Positions 10,701 to 20,110 are shown, counted from the stretch's first letter. The stretch: DNA of 64,000 bases from Cepaea nemoralis (GCA_014155875.1 JACEFZ010028131.1:128501-192500), one strand, 5' to 3'. Translations and numbers: made by a program. The notes: a model not told the origin generated them from the sequence alone.

Positions 10701-13700
10701 TAGTTTTTTCTTGAATACTGCATATGCATTCATAGCATTGTCATTTAAAGCCGTCATGATCTTCGTCTCCTTTTTGTTGGCTGTTGTTCTAAGTCATATT
10801 TTTCCAAGTTGTCTGGATTTTTTTAAGTGCTGTTTTATGTTGTCATGCCGGTCTCTGTGGGTCTCTGCGCTAAGGGCTTGCGAACGCTGTTTGTGAGCCC
10901 GTATACCTGGGTTCGAAATACAGCGGCACTGATTTTTTTTAAAAAGGTATAGGGGCCGGTCGTTCAGAAAGCAATGGCAAATTACTGAACGTAAAATTTG
11001 CCCAGGGATCATGACCAGCGAAAATGCTGGGAATGAGTGCTACGTCCTGTGAAGGACATGTAACTTATTTTTTTAAATGTTGATCTGATTATGATGTGTG
11101 GAATAAATCATGGGCAATTAGCAAGCAAGTGAGGAATTATGTGGAAGCTGCAGCGATGTAATTTTATAGAAGAAAGATGATAACACCGTCGATGGATTGA
11201 AAGAGCAATGAAGAAATCTTGAAAGAAGTTAACTGACAAAGAGAACTGGTTTCTTGTATCAGATGAAGACAATCCACATTCTTTGGGTATGCCCAAGCTG
11301 GAGTATGTTGTCACAACAGGAAAGTTGGTGGAGTGGGGAAGCAGGGGAAGATCAAGAGAGAAGATGCTGGACAGTTTGACATCATGGCATGGAGGAACAT
11401 TGGTATTAGAAATTATTAGCAGCATGAGAGACAGAAGGCTGAGAACGGACATGAACACCAACGTCACACAGCATGGACTATAAGAAGAAGAATATATTGC
11501 TTGTTAACTGAGAGCTCGTTAAATGTCCAAATTGGAAAGATAGGATACACACAAGATAATCATAGAAAAAAGCTGAGAGTTAATGCAGATATGTACTTTT
11601 ACTTTATAGACTACTGAAAGGCATTTGACTTTGTAGAACATAAAGAATTATGGAACATAATGAAAGAATGAGCTTCCCATTACACTTAATACAGATCATA
11701 AAAGCACTCTACAGTGAACAAAAGGCAGCCTTGAGAATATGTGATGATACAACAAATTGATGTGAAATATATATATATATCTTGTAATCTTTGAAAATTG
11801 TGAGTGCGTTACTGCTTGTATTTTACCCCTTTACAGGGCATTGCGGCCATTACCGGCCGATCGCATAAAACGAGCGTAACGTCCGATTCCGGCCGATACT
11901 ATTATGCATTGTAAAAACGCGATCTCTCGGCTTTCCGACACTTCCGACGGCTACTTTCACTTTCGCCGACAGCTTGACAACGTGGCCGCCATTTGTAAAT
12001 GCACTACAATGAATTTGAACGGACTTTTTTTGATAGTTTTCGGGATTTTTACGCTGTTTTTCAAAATGGATTTCGGCGATTCTTCAAGTGATAGCCGAGA
12101 TTTTGCTCTGTTCAATTTAAATGACATTAAAGGGCACGAAGTTGATTATTAATCGGAGCTAGATATCATTGCAAAGCGTTACTTTGCATTAGCAGTCATG
12201 GGTCGGACTTTAACCCTTTACAGGTCACAGCGTCCGATTCCGGCCGATGCCATAAAACGATCGTAGCGTCCGATTCCGGCCGATACTATTATGCATTGTA
12301 AAATCGCGATCTCTCGGCCTTCCGACACTTCCGACTGCTACTTTCGCTTTCGCCGACAGCTTGACAACGTGGCCGCCATTTGTAAACGCGATAGTATGAA
12401 TTTGAACGGACTTTTAAGGACAATTTTTGATAGTTTTCGGGATTTTTACGCTGTTTTTCAAAATGGATTTCGGCGATTCTTCAAGTGATAGCCGAGATTT
12501 CGCTAGGTTCATTTTAAATGACATTAAAGGGCACGAAGTTGACTATTAATCGGAGCTAGATATCAGTGCAAAGCGTTACTTTGCATTAGCAGTCTGAGTC
12601 TGACTTTAAAGAAAGTGATTATGATTCTGAAAATGTGTTTGTAAATTGCTGTATAGATGACGGAAAATCACAAGCAACATGCCGTATTTCGTAAATATTT
12701 GTGTTCATATACGGATTACCGACAACAATCACGTGAGTAACATATTCTACATGCTTTTCCCTTCATTGTGTTGTTTATTTAACTAAAATCGGTTGACTAA
12801 CACCTTATTTGTGATGTTTTTACTAACGCGACCCGAAATTTTACCGAACCTGAAAAAATCTTGCCCATTCAGGGCTAGAAAATGGACAAGCGTCTGCCCT
12901 GTAAAGGGTTAAAGAAAGTGATTATGATTCTGAAAATGTGTTTGTAAATTGCCGTATAGATGATGGAAAATCACAAACAACATGCCTGTATTTCGTAAAT
13001 ATTTGTGTTCATATATGGATTACCAGGCAACAATCACGTGAGTAACATATTCTGCATGCTTTTCCCTTCATTGTGTTGTTTATTTAACTAAAATCGGTTG
13101 ACTAACACCTTATTTGTAATGTTTTTACAAACGCGACCCGAAAATTTTACAAACCTGAAAAAATCTTGCCCGTTCAGGGCTACAAAACGGACAAGCGTCT
13201 GCCCTGTAAAGGGTTAATTCTTTTTCCAGATGCATGAGATATAGCACTGCTATCAGCTTATGGCACTTGTATGTTTTATTCAAATAACATGTTAATTTCT
13301 TAATGTGCTAGTAATGTATACATAATCATCATCATCAGGTTAGTCAGTCTAGAAACTGGTGTTGAAGTCATCTGATCATGTCCCTCCAGTGTCTGCTGTT
13401 CTCAACAACTCTTCCGCTCAGCATAAGTCTTTGAGTCCCAATTTTGGTGGGATGGGGGGGACTGTGGCTATTTGGTTAAGGTGACCGTTCCAGTCTCTCG
13501 GGGTACCAGGTTCAATCTCAACACAAGGGTTGGCAATTCTCTCAGGAACCACAGGTGTCTAATATCACACGTCTTCCTGATCTTTTGGGCAAGGGGACCA
13601 GACACCTAGCTTTCTCACATAAGATGAAAAATGCAGGTCTCATGCACAAGATGTACACATTAAAAATCCCACAGCAGTTGGAAATCTGTGAGCCACCCGT

Positions 13701-14839
13701 ATTGTGTCCTGGCAGTATTGTTGGGAAAGAAAATCTTTCATAATAAAATCTATCATTAGAAAGAGCCTGTTGCCTCATCTGTAACCCCCCCCCCCCCCCC
13801 CCCCCACCTCCTCCCCTCTGATCGGTCCTCCTGTTGCCTCATTTGTCACATCTGTGACCTCTGAATCAAGGTGAGCCATTCCACACGAAACATTCCTTTC
13901 TCCACCTTACTAATGGAATGCCGCTGTGACTACTTCCACCTCCTTCTCATGCTGGAGGTCATAGCCTCATATGCCAGACTCAAAGAAAAAAAAAGCAACA
14001 AAGACAATAATAATGGTAAATTATCTCGAACGACAACTAGCCAGAAAAAAAAACATTCCCATATGTGTGGCACGTTACACCCGCCTTGGGTATTTATGAT
14101 GCCCATGTTAAACATTGCCTCAACGAGTTATGTATTATTGATTATTTTTTATGCGTTTTAATGCTTATTGTTCTTTTGTTGTCAAAGAATTGCTTCATAA
14201 GAGATGTTGAATGAAAGAATGTATGAGAGGAAGAAGGGCAGAATGTCAGACAGGCCTGCGTGCCCATTTCTTAACCCTTTGAAAATAAAGATTTTCGTTC
14301 GTTCGTTCGACTCTCCTTTGTTAAGACTCGTCCATTAGCCTTCACAATGAATCCCCAACCACTCTGTTTCTCACCACTGACCCGTCAGTATAAATAACTA
14401 TGTCACCTTGATGTGTCTTACTCTGCTTTGTATTGATATATTGTTCTATTCTACCATTACCCCTACATCCTTCAACCTCAAGGAGACGTTATATCAAGTC
14501 CATCCCTGGCTCAGATTGATAATATGTAACTGAGTCAGCCGCAAATAGCAACTGCCCACGGTTTTACCCTCACAAGCTTATTAATTTGAAAGTGATTCTT
14601 GTCCATGGGGGGGGGGGTGGGGGGGGTGGGGTTGGGGGGGGGGGGGTAAAGAGTATGATGATAAATTGATGTAACCTAAGATTGATGTCCAATGAGCCTC
14701 TGTTGGTGTAACTTATGGAGGTGATTTTTTTTTATTTGCAGTGGTTCTGGATGATATTATCTACGTAATAACAGTGTCGCAACATAAAATATTTGTCTCC
14801 AAGCGTCAGTACAACCCACAAGAGCCTGTGCCTGCGTGA
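7627..14839 (+). CDS. LAMTOR4: LAMTOR4, Ragulator complex subunit (3 coding exons)
   Basis: The join 7627-7704, 9610-9727, 14742-14839 encodes 97 residues, close to the 99 of human LAMTOR4. Recognisable blocks are RIPDSLGFLVLTEDGAV (residues 8-24), SGGQLEND (27-34), KRLSVVLDD (around 62-70) and the C-terminal TVSQHKIFVSKRQ strand, all collinear with the vertebrate protein. The family has a small roadblock-like fold; LAMTOR4 pairs with LAMTOR5 inside Ragulator, which LAMTOR1 anchors to the lysosome surface, where it carries the Rag GTPases that recruit mTORC1 when amino acids are plentiful. An in-frame stop just upstream fixes the start. Introns are 1905 bp (phase 0, GTAAGT donor) and 5014 bp (phase 1, GTGAAC donor). 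No frameshift or internal stop is seen, so the gene appears intact. Repeats fill both introns. Confidence 0.95.
7894..8454 (-). mobile_element. LINE-5 RNase H domain fragment in LAMTOR4 intron 1
   Basis: A 186-codon minus-strand open frame. FLSDSMSMLKK carries the Asp that corresponds to the conserved TDS motif of retrotransposon RNase H, and FVPGHAGVQGNERADKLA carries the conserved His and final Asp. After the domain comes a tail with MARLRKQQ and YTLQDLLKRGSEHLWTEW. The first catalytic Asp and Glu and the whole reverse transcriptase are missing, so it is a 5'-truncated fossil. Related tails are at 24490-24560 and 54670-54915. Confidence 0.88.
9055..9300 (-). mobile_element. SINE-B copy
   Basis: The plus strand carries the family landmarks GTAGTGCTGGGCTGAATTTT, GCCATCAGGTGAACCCACTC, CTTCAGAGGTGCTTG and GTGTAGGGGTTGAACCCC; the last is the complement of a B box, so the tRNA-derived head is on the minus strand. 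Lies in LAMTOR4 intron 1. Confidence 0.87.
9610..9727 (+). CDS. LAMTOR4: LAMTOR4 coding exon 2
   Basis: Preceded by TTTCATTCCAG and followed by GTGAAC. Encodes residues 27-65 plus one base of codon 66, covering SGGQLEND, the helix with KITKLVHTAYNIPV, and DVMKRLS. Confidence 0.93.
9750..9781 (+). mobile_element. SINE-D head fragment
   Basis: Contains CGGTAGCGTAGTGGTTAG, an RNA polymerase III A box (11 of 12 positions), and stops where a LINE tail begins. The same 19-bp stretch restarts after the LINE tail at 9916. Confidence 0.7.
9782..9895 (+). mobile_element. LINE C-terminal C2H2 finger fragment
   Basis: From 9784 the plus strand reads CPHCQRTFQAKIGLISHLRT followed by H, a C2H2 finger with CxxC and HxxxxH, and then DERNGHHHS and a stop. 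C-terminal fingers of this type end some non-LTR retrotransposon ORFs. It sits in LAMTOR4 intron 2 between SINE-D head sequences. Confidence 0.7.
9915..10115 (+). repeat. 19-bp array made from a SINE A box
   Basis: About ten copies of a 19-bp unit, GTAGTGGTTAGACATTAGC and variants (GAAGTGG, CTAGTGG, GTAGTGATT). Each unit with its junction rebuilds TAGCGTAGTGG, an A box. The normal SINE-D B-box region and body follow directly. Confidence 0.9.
10116..10370 (+). mobile_element. SINE-D copy, B box and body
   Basis: Starts with ATGGGTTCAATCCTCGG, a good B box, then CCTGGACTCCCAGGTGGTCC, GTCACACTGACCACATCAC, TGCTGATTGGTCGATAC and ends in CTTTTACTTTATAAA. Together with the array at 9915 it forms one SINE whose head has been amplified. 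Confidence 0.8.
10405..10665 (-). mobile_element. SINE-B copy
   Basis: Same landmarks as the copy at 9055: GAGCGTAGTCCATACACAC, GCCATCAGGTGAACC, CTTCAGAGGTACTTG and GTGTAGGGGTTGAA. The two copies lie in different LAMTOR4 introns, both antisense to the gene. Confidence 0.87.
10850..11065 (+). mobile_element. SINE-A copy
   Basis: Head GGGCTTGCGAACGCTGTTTG and GGGTTCGAAAT, core GGCCGGTCGTTCAGAAAGC, tail GTCCTGTGAAGGACATG. In LAMTOR4 intron 2. Confidence 0.9.
11110..11482 (+). mobile_element. LINE-2 3' end fragment
   Basis: From 11283 the plus strand reads EYVVTTGKL, then SREKMLDSLTSWHGG and a stop after QHGL, the LINE-2 C-terminal pattern. Frame breaks upstream show it is degraded. Confidence 0.75.
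11590..11765 (+). mobile_element. LINE reverse transcriptase palm fragment
   Basis: Reads FIDY, a stop, then KAFDFVEHKELWNIM, matching reverse transcriptase motif A (the F-x-D-Y-x-K-A-F-D block of RTE and related LINEs). A shifted frame continues as LIQIIKALYSEQKAALR. Dead fragment. Confidence 0.7.
11827..13213. mobile_element. Outer piggyBac-like MITE, interrupted by a second copy
   Basis: The left end is CCCTTTACAGGGCA at 11827 and the right end TGCCCTGTAAAGGG at 13213, a perfect 14-bp inverted repeat. The right flank is TTAA (13214-13217) and the left TTAC (11823-11826), a one-base change from TTAA. Without the insertion at 12214-12908 it is about 690 bp. CCC...GGG ends with a TTAA target are the hallmark of piggyBac. 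An internal reading MDFGDSSSDSRDFALF and later SDYDSENVF looks like the acidic N-terminus of a piggyBac-type ORF, broken by stops. Confidence 0.88.
12214..12908. mobile_element. Inner piggyBac-like MITE inside its own relative
   Basis: A complete copy of about 695 bp, CCCTTTACAGGTCA at the left and TGCCCTGTAAAGGG at the right, flanked on both sides by TTAA (12210-12213 and 12909-12912). The left flank continues the outer copy up to GGACTTTAA and the right flank resumes it at TTAAAGAAAGTG, exactly the sequence found uninterrupted within the inner copy near 12600. Confidence 0.92.
13440..13745 (+). mobile_element. tRNA-derived SINE-like repeat
   Basis: Begins with GGCTATTTGGTTAAGGTGAC and ACCAGGTTCAATCTC, resembling A and B boxes of a tRNA-like head, followed by a non-coding body ending in AATAAAATC. 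Only one clear copy is seen in the window, so the family assignment is tentative. Confidence 0.45.
13785..13805. repeat. poly(C) tract
   Basis: A run of 21 C followed by C-rich sequence, in LAMTOR4 intron 2. Confidence 0.95.
14440..14605. repeat. Dispersed repeat, Family F
   Basis: Shares with 45375-45515 and 57225-57365 the order CATTACCCCTAC or similar, TTCAAC, a CAGATTGATAAT-like segment and TTAATTTGAAAGTGATT followed by TTGTCCA. Non-coding, origin unknown. Confidence 0.6.
14606..14648. repeat. G-rich tract
   Basis: Four runs of seven or more G separated by one or two bases, about 100 bp ahead of the LAMTOR4 exon 3 acceptor and on the transcribed-sense strand. It meets the simple G-quadruplex pattern. 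Confidence 0.85.
14742..14839 (+). CDS. LAMTOR4: LAMTOR4 coding exon 3 and stop
   Basis: Preceded by a long T tract and TTTGCAG. The split valine codon restores the frame exactly (RLS|VVLDDIIYVITVS). Encodes the last two beta strands, ending in NPQEPVPA and TGA at 14837-14839. Confidence 0.93.
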
Positions 14840-15195
14840 TGGAGTTTGTTAATTGTCTTCTGTTTGTGCTTTGATATTTTTGTTCATGGACATATTTTTA
14901 TATAAGTTTGTTGTTAGGGGGATAATTTATACGTGAGGTGAAACAACTTTTGCAAACTGTACATATATTTGTTTTTGCCTGTTTTGTGTGTGTGTGTGTG
15001 CGTTTTGAGTTAATCAACACAAAACGACAGAAAATGATACTAGTCGGCTTCACACAATCACAAGTGAGAGATTTGATATTGTGGCTAGAATGACTTCTTC
15101 AGTGCACAAATACAAAAAAGACACTGATTCAACTACATTTTTTAAACTAAAAAATAATCACTTAGCTTGTGACATTTTGTGTTGTGACATTATAG
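14840..15195 (+). other. Probable LAMTOR4 3' untranslated region
   Basis: AT-rich sequence after the stop codon, free of recognised repeats. I find no canonical AATAAA before the minisatellite begins; the next one is at 16322-16327. Either a variant signal is used or the transcript runs through the array. Confidence 0.45.
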
Positions 15196-15202
15196 GTTTA
15201 TT

Positions 15203-16200
15203 GTTACTAATCACTCGAGTGAGTTGATTGTTACTAATCACTCAAGTGAGTTGATTGATACTAATCACTCAAGTGAGTTGATTGTTACTAATCACTCAAG
15301 TGAGTTGATTGATACTAATCACTCAAGTGAGTTGATTGTTACTAATCACTCAAGTGAGTTGATTGATACTAATCACTCAAGTGAGTTGATTGATACTAAT
15401 CACTCAAGTGAGTTGATTGATACTAATCACTCAAGTGAGTTGATTGTTACTAATCACTCAAGTGAGTTGATTGATACTAATCACTCAAGTGAGTTGATTG
15501 ATACTAATCACTCAAGTGAGTTGATTGATACTAATCACTCAAGTGAGTTGATTGTTACTAATCACTCAAGTGAGTTGATTGTTACTAATCACTCAAGTGA
15601 GTTGATTGATACTAATCACTCAAGTGAGTTGATTGATACTAATCACTCAAGTGAGTTGATTGTTACTAATCACTCAAGTGAGTTGATTGTTACTAATCAC
15701 TCAAGTGAGTTGATTGTTACTAATCACTCAAGTGAGTTGATTGTTACTAATCACTCAAGTGAGTTGATTGTTACTAATCACTCAAGTGAGTTGATTGTTA
15801 CTAATCACTCAAGTGAGTTGATTGTTACTAATCACTCAAGTGAGTTGATTGTTACTAATCACTCAAGTGAGTTGATTGATACTAATCACTCAAGTGAGTT
15901 GATTGATACTAATCACTCAAGTGAGTTGATGTTACTAATCACTCAAGTGAGTTGATTGTTACTAATCACTCAAGTGAGTTGATTGTTACTAATCACTCAA
16001 GTGAGTTGATTGTTACTAATCACTCAAGTGAGTTGATTGTTACTAATCACTCAAGTGAGTTGATTGTTACTAATCACTCAAGTGAGTTGATTGATACTAA
16101 TCACTCAAGTGAGTTGATTGTTACTAATCACTCAAGTGAGTTGATTGTTACTAATCACTCAAGTGAGTTGATTGTTACTAATCACTCAAGTGAGTTGATT
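15203..16200. repeat. 27-bp minisatellite, about 37 copies
   Basis: A highly uniform 27-bp unit containing ACTAATCACTCAAGTGAGTT. Units differ almost only at one position (TTGTTACT versus TTGATACT), which reads as Val or Asp in a nine-residue open frame (TNHSSELIV). One unit near 15928 has lost one base and shifts the frame. Each unit contains an imperfect dyad (AATCACT and AGTGAGTT). The frame is a repeat by-product; no evidence supports a protein. Confidence 0.96.
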
Positions 16201-16244
16201 AGCAACAGTTTATGTTTGAAGATTGTTTTATTTGATTCAAACTG

Positions 16245-16760
16245 TGTTATACAGATATACGATGGCAAGTGTGAAGCAGAAATAAGAAAATTAGGATTGG
16301 CCAAAGCAATATATGACAAAAAATAAACAGCTTGACACATTTAACAGCAAAGTTATGAATTAAAGCTAAGACTGATCTAGTGTTATATTTATTCTGCTTT
16401 ATTGTATGTTGCATAAAGGCAGGCAATGAATAAACAATGTGAGAAGCAATATTGATGCTTACGAATTTTGGTTTCATAAGAAATCTGAAGCAAAATTATT
16501 GCAGGAGAAAATAAATGAGGCAGTATTTCGAAAACTGGGATTCAAGAAAACATGACTGATGATGTCAAGATCAGACAGTTAAGGTACTTTGGCCTTGTTA
16601 AACATACGCAGGTTCCTTGTTGAAGGATGGGGTGGAAGGGAAGCATGTAAGAATAAGATAACAATAGTCTGGCAGTCAGCAGCAAGAAATGGAATGAAAG
16701 TAACATTAAGATGCAAGACAGAGGTGGAGACTCGTTACTAGCATTTCTTCAGTGTGAAGA
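16245..16760 (+). mobile_element. RTE-like LINE remnant
   Basis: Begins with DGKCEAEIRK and LGLAKAIYDKK, the block that follows the catalytic region in RTE-like reverse transcriptases, then in other frames gives TDDVKIRQLRYFGLVKH. Internal parts are deleted and there are stops throughout. Confidence 0.7.
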
Positions 16761-17084
16761 TGGCACTTGATTGGTTGATAATAGGTACACAGATACCACA
16801 ATGCTGTAGATGAGCAGTAGAAGTGGCTATTAAATTGTGCTAAGAAAATAGCAATGTTTCTTGTCTCTGTTCTACTTTGCTTTTTGAAGTAAAGAATCCA
16901 ATTTTTTTTATGTGGCTAAGAAGCATGACAGATGAAAAAAAACATATATATCCTTTGCATTTGTGCGTGGCTTCCTGACTGCTGTGGTACACCTGCAGGC
17001 TGGTTGCCTCCATCTTCAGCATCTTTGTTGCTGGGGTAGACGATGGCAAATTACTGAAAGTAAAATTGGCAAATCCAAAAGCCT

Positions 17085-17460
17085 TGCTCCGTTCTTATAG
17101 AACCAGTGGGAATCTGAGCATCCAGGCCACCAGAAAGATGATGCACATTACCAACTCAACAGAAGTGAACAAGTGGCAATCATACCAACTCAACGGAAGT
17201 GAACAAGTGGCAGTCTTCAAACTCCACTCATGACATAACTGGCAGAAATACGACGAGTTCAATAGGAGATGCTGATTAATGTAACTGTGGAACTGGTAAA
17301 GTAACGGCTAAACATGAGCTGCAGAAGTGTTACATTTGTAGAACAAAAATTAGTTTGGCTCACTCCTGCTCCATTTGAGGACAAACTCTGTCAACAAGCT
17401 CAAGTTGACTGCTGCTTTTTAAAAATATATTCATGTTGACATCTGATGATGTATGAAGGA
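17085..17460 (+). mobile_element. LINE-3 C-terminal fragment
   Basis: Reads HPGHQKDDAHYQLNRSEQVA, then CNCGTGKVTAKHELQKC in a shifted frame, the Cys-containing tail of LINE-3. A segment of about 40 bp (ACCAACTCAACAGAAGTG and following) is tandemly duplicated at 17150-17220. Ends near GAAGGAGGAGAAGAA. Confidence 0.75.
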
Positions 17461-17484
17461 GGAGAAGAATAAATTGACTAGAAA

Positions 17485-17800
17485 ATTATCATCATCGTGT
17501 GCCATGCCGGTAAGCGTGGGCGGTCATGTTTCACCATCTCACTCGATCACCAGAGTTCTGGATCAGCTCAATGCTCTTGTCTAGACCATGCCAAGTGGTC
17601 AAGCCATCCAGGTTTTTACTTCTCTGCCTCCTTTTTGTTCTTTTCCCCTCAATCTTGCCTGTTGTCACCAAGTTCTCCAATTTATTTCTTCTAGAAAATC
17701 ACAGTCAAGTATTGCCAGGGTACTGTAAATATGACGTCTTGAAACGGACAAGACATGCACCTGAGACAGAAAAATTTAAAGTAACATTTAGTTAATACTG
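17485..17800 (-). mobile_element. LINE-2 3' end fragment
   Basis: The complement gives VTTGK, an arginine/lysine-rich stretch, LDGLTTWHG and then MTAHAYRHGT, the LINE-2 C-terminal pattern, here on the minus strand. Confidence 0.8.
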
Positions 17801-17924
17801 TAAACAAGTAGTAACTGCCTGGGCCTGAAAGTTAGTTGCATATGCTTTACTGGACATTGCAGTCAACCCTAGCATTTATTGTCTTTTTGTGAATTACTAG
17901 GTAATTTTATTTTTGCTGCATTCA

Positions 17925-18200
17925 CTTGCTTTGAGATCAAGTGTAGTCCATACTCTTACTAATACTTATATTGCACTGGTGTTGTTTTTTGTGGAGTAGA
18001 TTTCCCTACTACCAGTTCCCTTGCCATCAGGCAAATCCCCTCTGACTTCAGAGGTACTTGTAATTTACGTCCCTAAGTCAAGGACAAGAAATCGATTTTA
18101 ATCCAACTGACCAGTGTAGGGGTTGAACCCGTTACCTCAACATCAACACACCAGATGTTTAAGAATTAGTGCTCTGATCCATTCGGCGATGCTGACTACT
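17925..18200 (-). mobile_element. SINE-B copy
   Basis: GTGTAGTCCATACTC, TTGCCATCAGGCAAATCC, CTTCAGAGGTACTTG, CCAGTGTAGGGGTTGAACCC and a terminal CCATTCGGCGATGCTGAC identify a full-length copy with its tRNA head on the minus strand. Confidence 0.88.
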
Positions 18201-18602
18201 TAACTTATCTTTAATGTTTGCTCATACCATCAAAATCAACGCAAAGAAATCTGCATCCAAAAATCGCCGGCATCTGAAAACGAGCTCTCTACTAGGTAGG
18301 TCAGAGAATTGTGAAATTGCATTTCACGAATTCCTAAGTCATAGGTACCAGTTGGGCCTGAAAGAGTTAATAAAAAATAAAGTGGTTTTTGTCATGTTAA
18401 CTAGGTCAGTGGGTTATGGAGTTGTTTGCTGTGAGCTAAATCTTTACTGTCAGGAGTAGACAATTCAGCAGCATCGAGATAATAAAGAAATCTACAGTTA
18501 TCTTCCCTTGAGTAAGCATTTTCACATTTGAAATTAAGGGTTTGAGAAAAACAGCTTGGTTTCACGAGAGACAGGGTCGGGGAGTGAAAACTGAAATGTG
18601 AT

Positions 18603-18985
18603 TTAGATTGTATAGAGGCATTGGAAGTACAGAGTGTATGTAGGTGATTTTAGTTATTGTGGTTTAAATTTTATAGAGGCATTGGAAGTATAGAGTGTGT
18701 GTGTGATTTGAGTTGTGGTCTAGATAATATAGAGGCATTGGAAGTACAGAGTATATGTGTGTGATTTTAGTTATTGTGGTTTAGATTTTATAGAGGCATT
18801 GGAAGTACAGAGTGTGTGTGTGATTTGAGTTGTGGTCTAGATAATATAGAGGCATTGGAAGTACAGAGTGTATGTGTGTGATTTGAATTATTGTGGCCTA
18901 GATTATATAGAGGCATTGAAAATACAGAGTGTATTTGTATGATATGAATTGTGGTCTAGATTATATACCGGCACTGGAAATACTG
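18603..18985. repeat. Higher-order repeat, alternating 61 and 56 bp
   Basis: TATAGAGGCATTGGAAGTA recurs at 18613, 18674, 18730, 18791, 18847 and 18908, so the spacing alternates 61, 56, 61, 56, 61. The true repeat unit is therefore a 117-bp dimer. Confidence 0.9.
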
Positions 18986-19449
18986 AGAATCAATGTCTGA
19001 TTTGAGTTAGTGAATACTCCAGAATACTGTAAGTTACAATTTAGTCAGATGTGTTGGCATTCAGCTCATCTGAGTTAAGGAGGAAAGGGCTTGCATCTAT
19101 CGAAGTCAGGTTGATGTTGAGATCTTTCTCCCAAACCATACCAAAGTCCCATCTTCAGGGAGCTGTGTTGCAGGGCTGTTCCTTCCCTCATCAAGCCTCG
19201 AGATCAGCGGGGTGTGCAGGACTGGTACAGCAACTTCACATCTGCGGAGAGACATTAGGATGTCACCAGGTCATGATTCAGCACAGCACATACGGACAGG
19301 CTGGGATCAGATCTGGGTTGGTCATGTCTCCTCCATGGGTTGTAGGTGTTTCACTGTCAGCCGACTCCAACCCAGTGTCTAGGGGGGAGTGTGATGTGAG
19401 ATATTCTTTGACGATGTGCAATGTGAGATCAAGCTCTCCTACTGTTAAA

Positions 19450-19880
19450 CACTCACAATGTCTGGGGAGTGTTTACCAATGCTGGCGTGCTGAGCATGGG
19501 TTTGAATCCCAACCAACCCTGTGTTTGAATCCCAAACAACCCTGTGTTTGAATCCCAACCAACCCTGTGTTTGATTCCCTTCTGTCCTGTGGTTGAATCC
19601 CTTCTATCCTGGGTTTGATTCCCTCCACCCCTATGTTTGAATCCCTTCCACCCAGTGTATGAATCCACCACCGAAGTGGATTTGTGAAATTGACTTGGGC
19701 TTGCAGGTGGACCCAGCCTGAACTGAGTCCCAGGCACATGTCCAGGTATGTAGAGGCAGCTAGGTCCAACACTTGACCACAACCACCCACCCAGTGCTGA
19801 TGGGTTCATACAATCTGGGGCCAGCACCATATACCCAACACACTTCAAGGCATGCAAAAGGCTCCTTGTTTCAACTTTTA
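19450..19880 (+). mobile_element. SINE-D copy with amplified B-box region
   Basis: A tRNA-like start (GCGTGCTGAGCATGGGTTTG) runs into a 23-bp array, then the SINE-D body: CAGCCTGAACTGAGTCCCAG, CCAGTGCTGATGGGTTCATA, CAGCACCATATACCC and an end in CAACTTTTACTTG. Confidence 0.8.
19499..19670 (+). repeat. 23-bp array made from a SINE B box
   Basis: About seven units of 23 bp, each with TGTTTGAATCCC or a close variant, the CpG-decayed form of the B box GGTTCGANTCC. The first three units are nearly identical, later ones diverge. Confidence 0.85.
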
Positions 19881-19959
19881 CTTGTTTGAGGAATAGACTG
19901 TGACATGGCCTGAAAGGACAAGAGCACTTGCTTGTAACCTTCCGGTACAGTGACGACGA

Positions 19960-20110
19960 GGTAGACGGTTCAGGCCCCTATACCGGCATTAATTTGGACG
20001 TCAACATTTACTTTCTCATTAATAAAGCAATGGCAAACTACTGAGTGAAAATTGCCTAGAAAATCAACCTGTGATTGATTGTGATGTCCGGCAAAAGGAC
20101 ATGTGACATT
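19960..20110 (+). mobile_element. SINE-A-related partial copy
   Basis: AAGCAATGGCAAACTACTGA, TTGCCTAGAAAATCAACC and GTCCGGCAAAAGGACATG match the SINE-A body; the upstream head (GGTAGACGGTTCAGGCCCC) is different from other copies. Confidence 0.65.

Noticed and set aside
11904..12488. Short frames in the piggyBac-like copies
   Set aside because: They overlap what looks like the leader and broken N-terminus of a transposase ORF; not conserved as a protein between the two copies.
15224..16326. Two open frames of 243 and 124 codons with nine-residue repeats
   Set aside because: Product of a 27-bp minisatellite; the frame is broken by a one-base loss and there is no signal peptide or conserved flank.
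19051..19551. 166-codon frame of unknown type
   Set aside because: It runs into a SINE at its 3' end, has no recognisable domain, and its codon pattern gives no support for selection.
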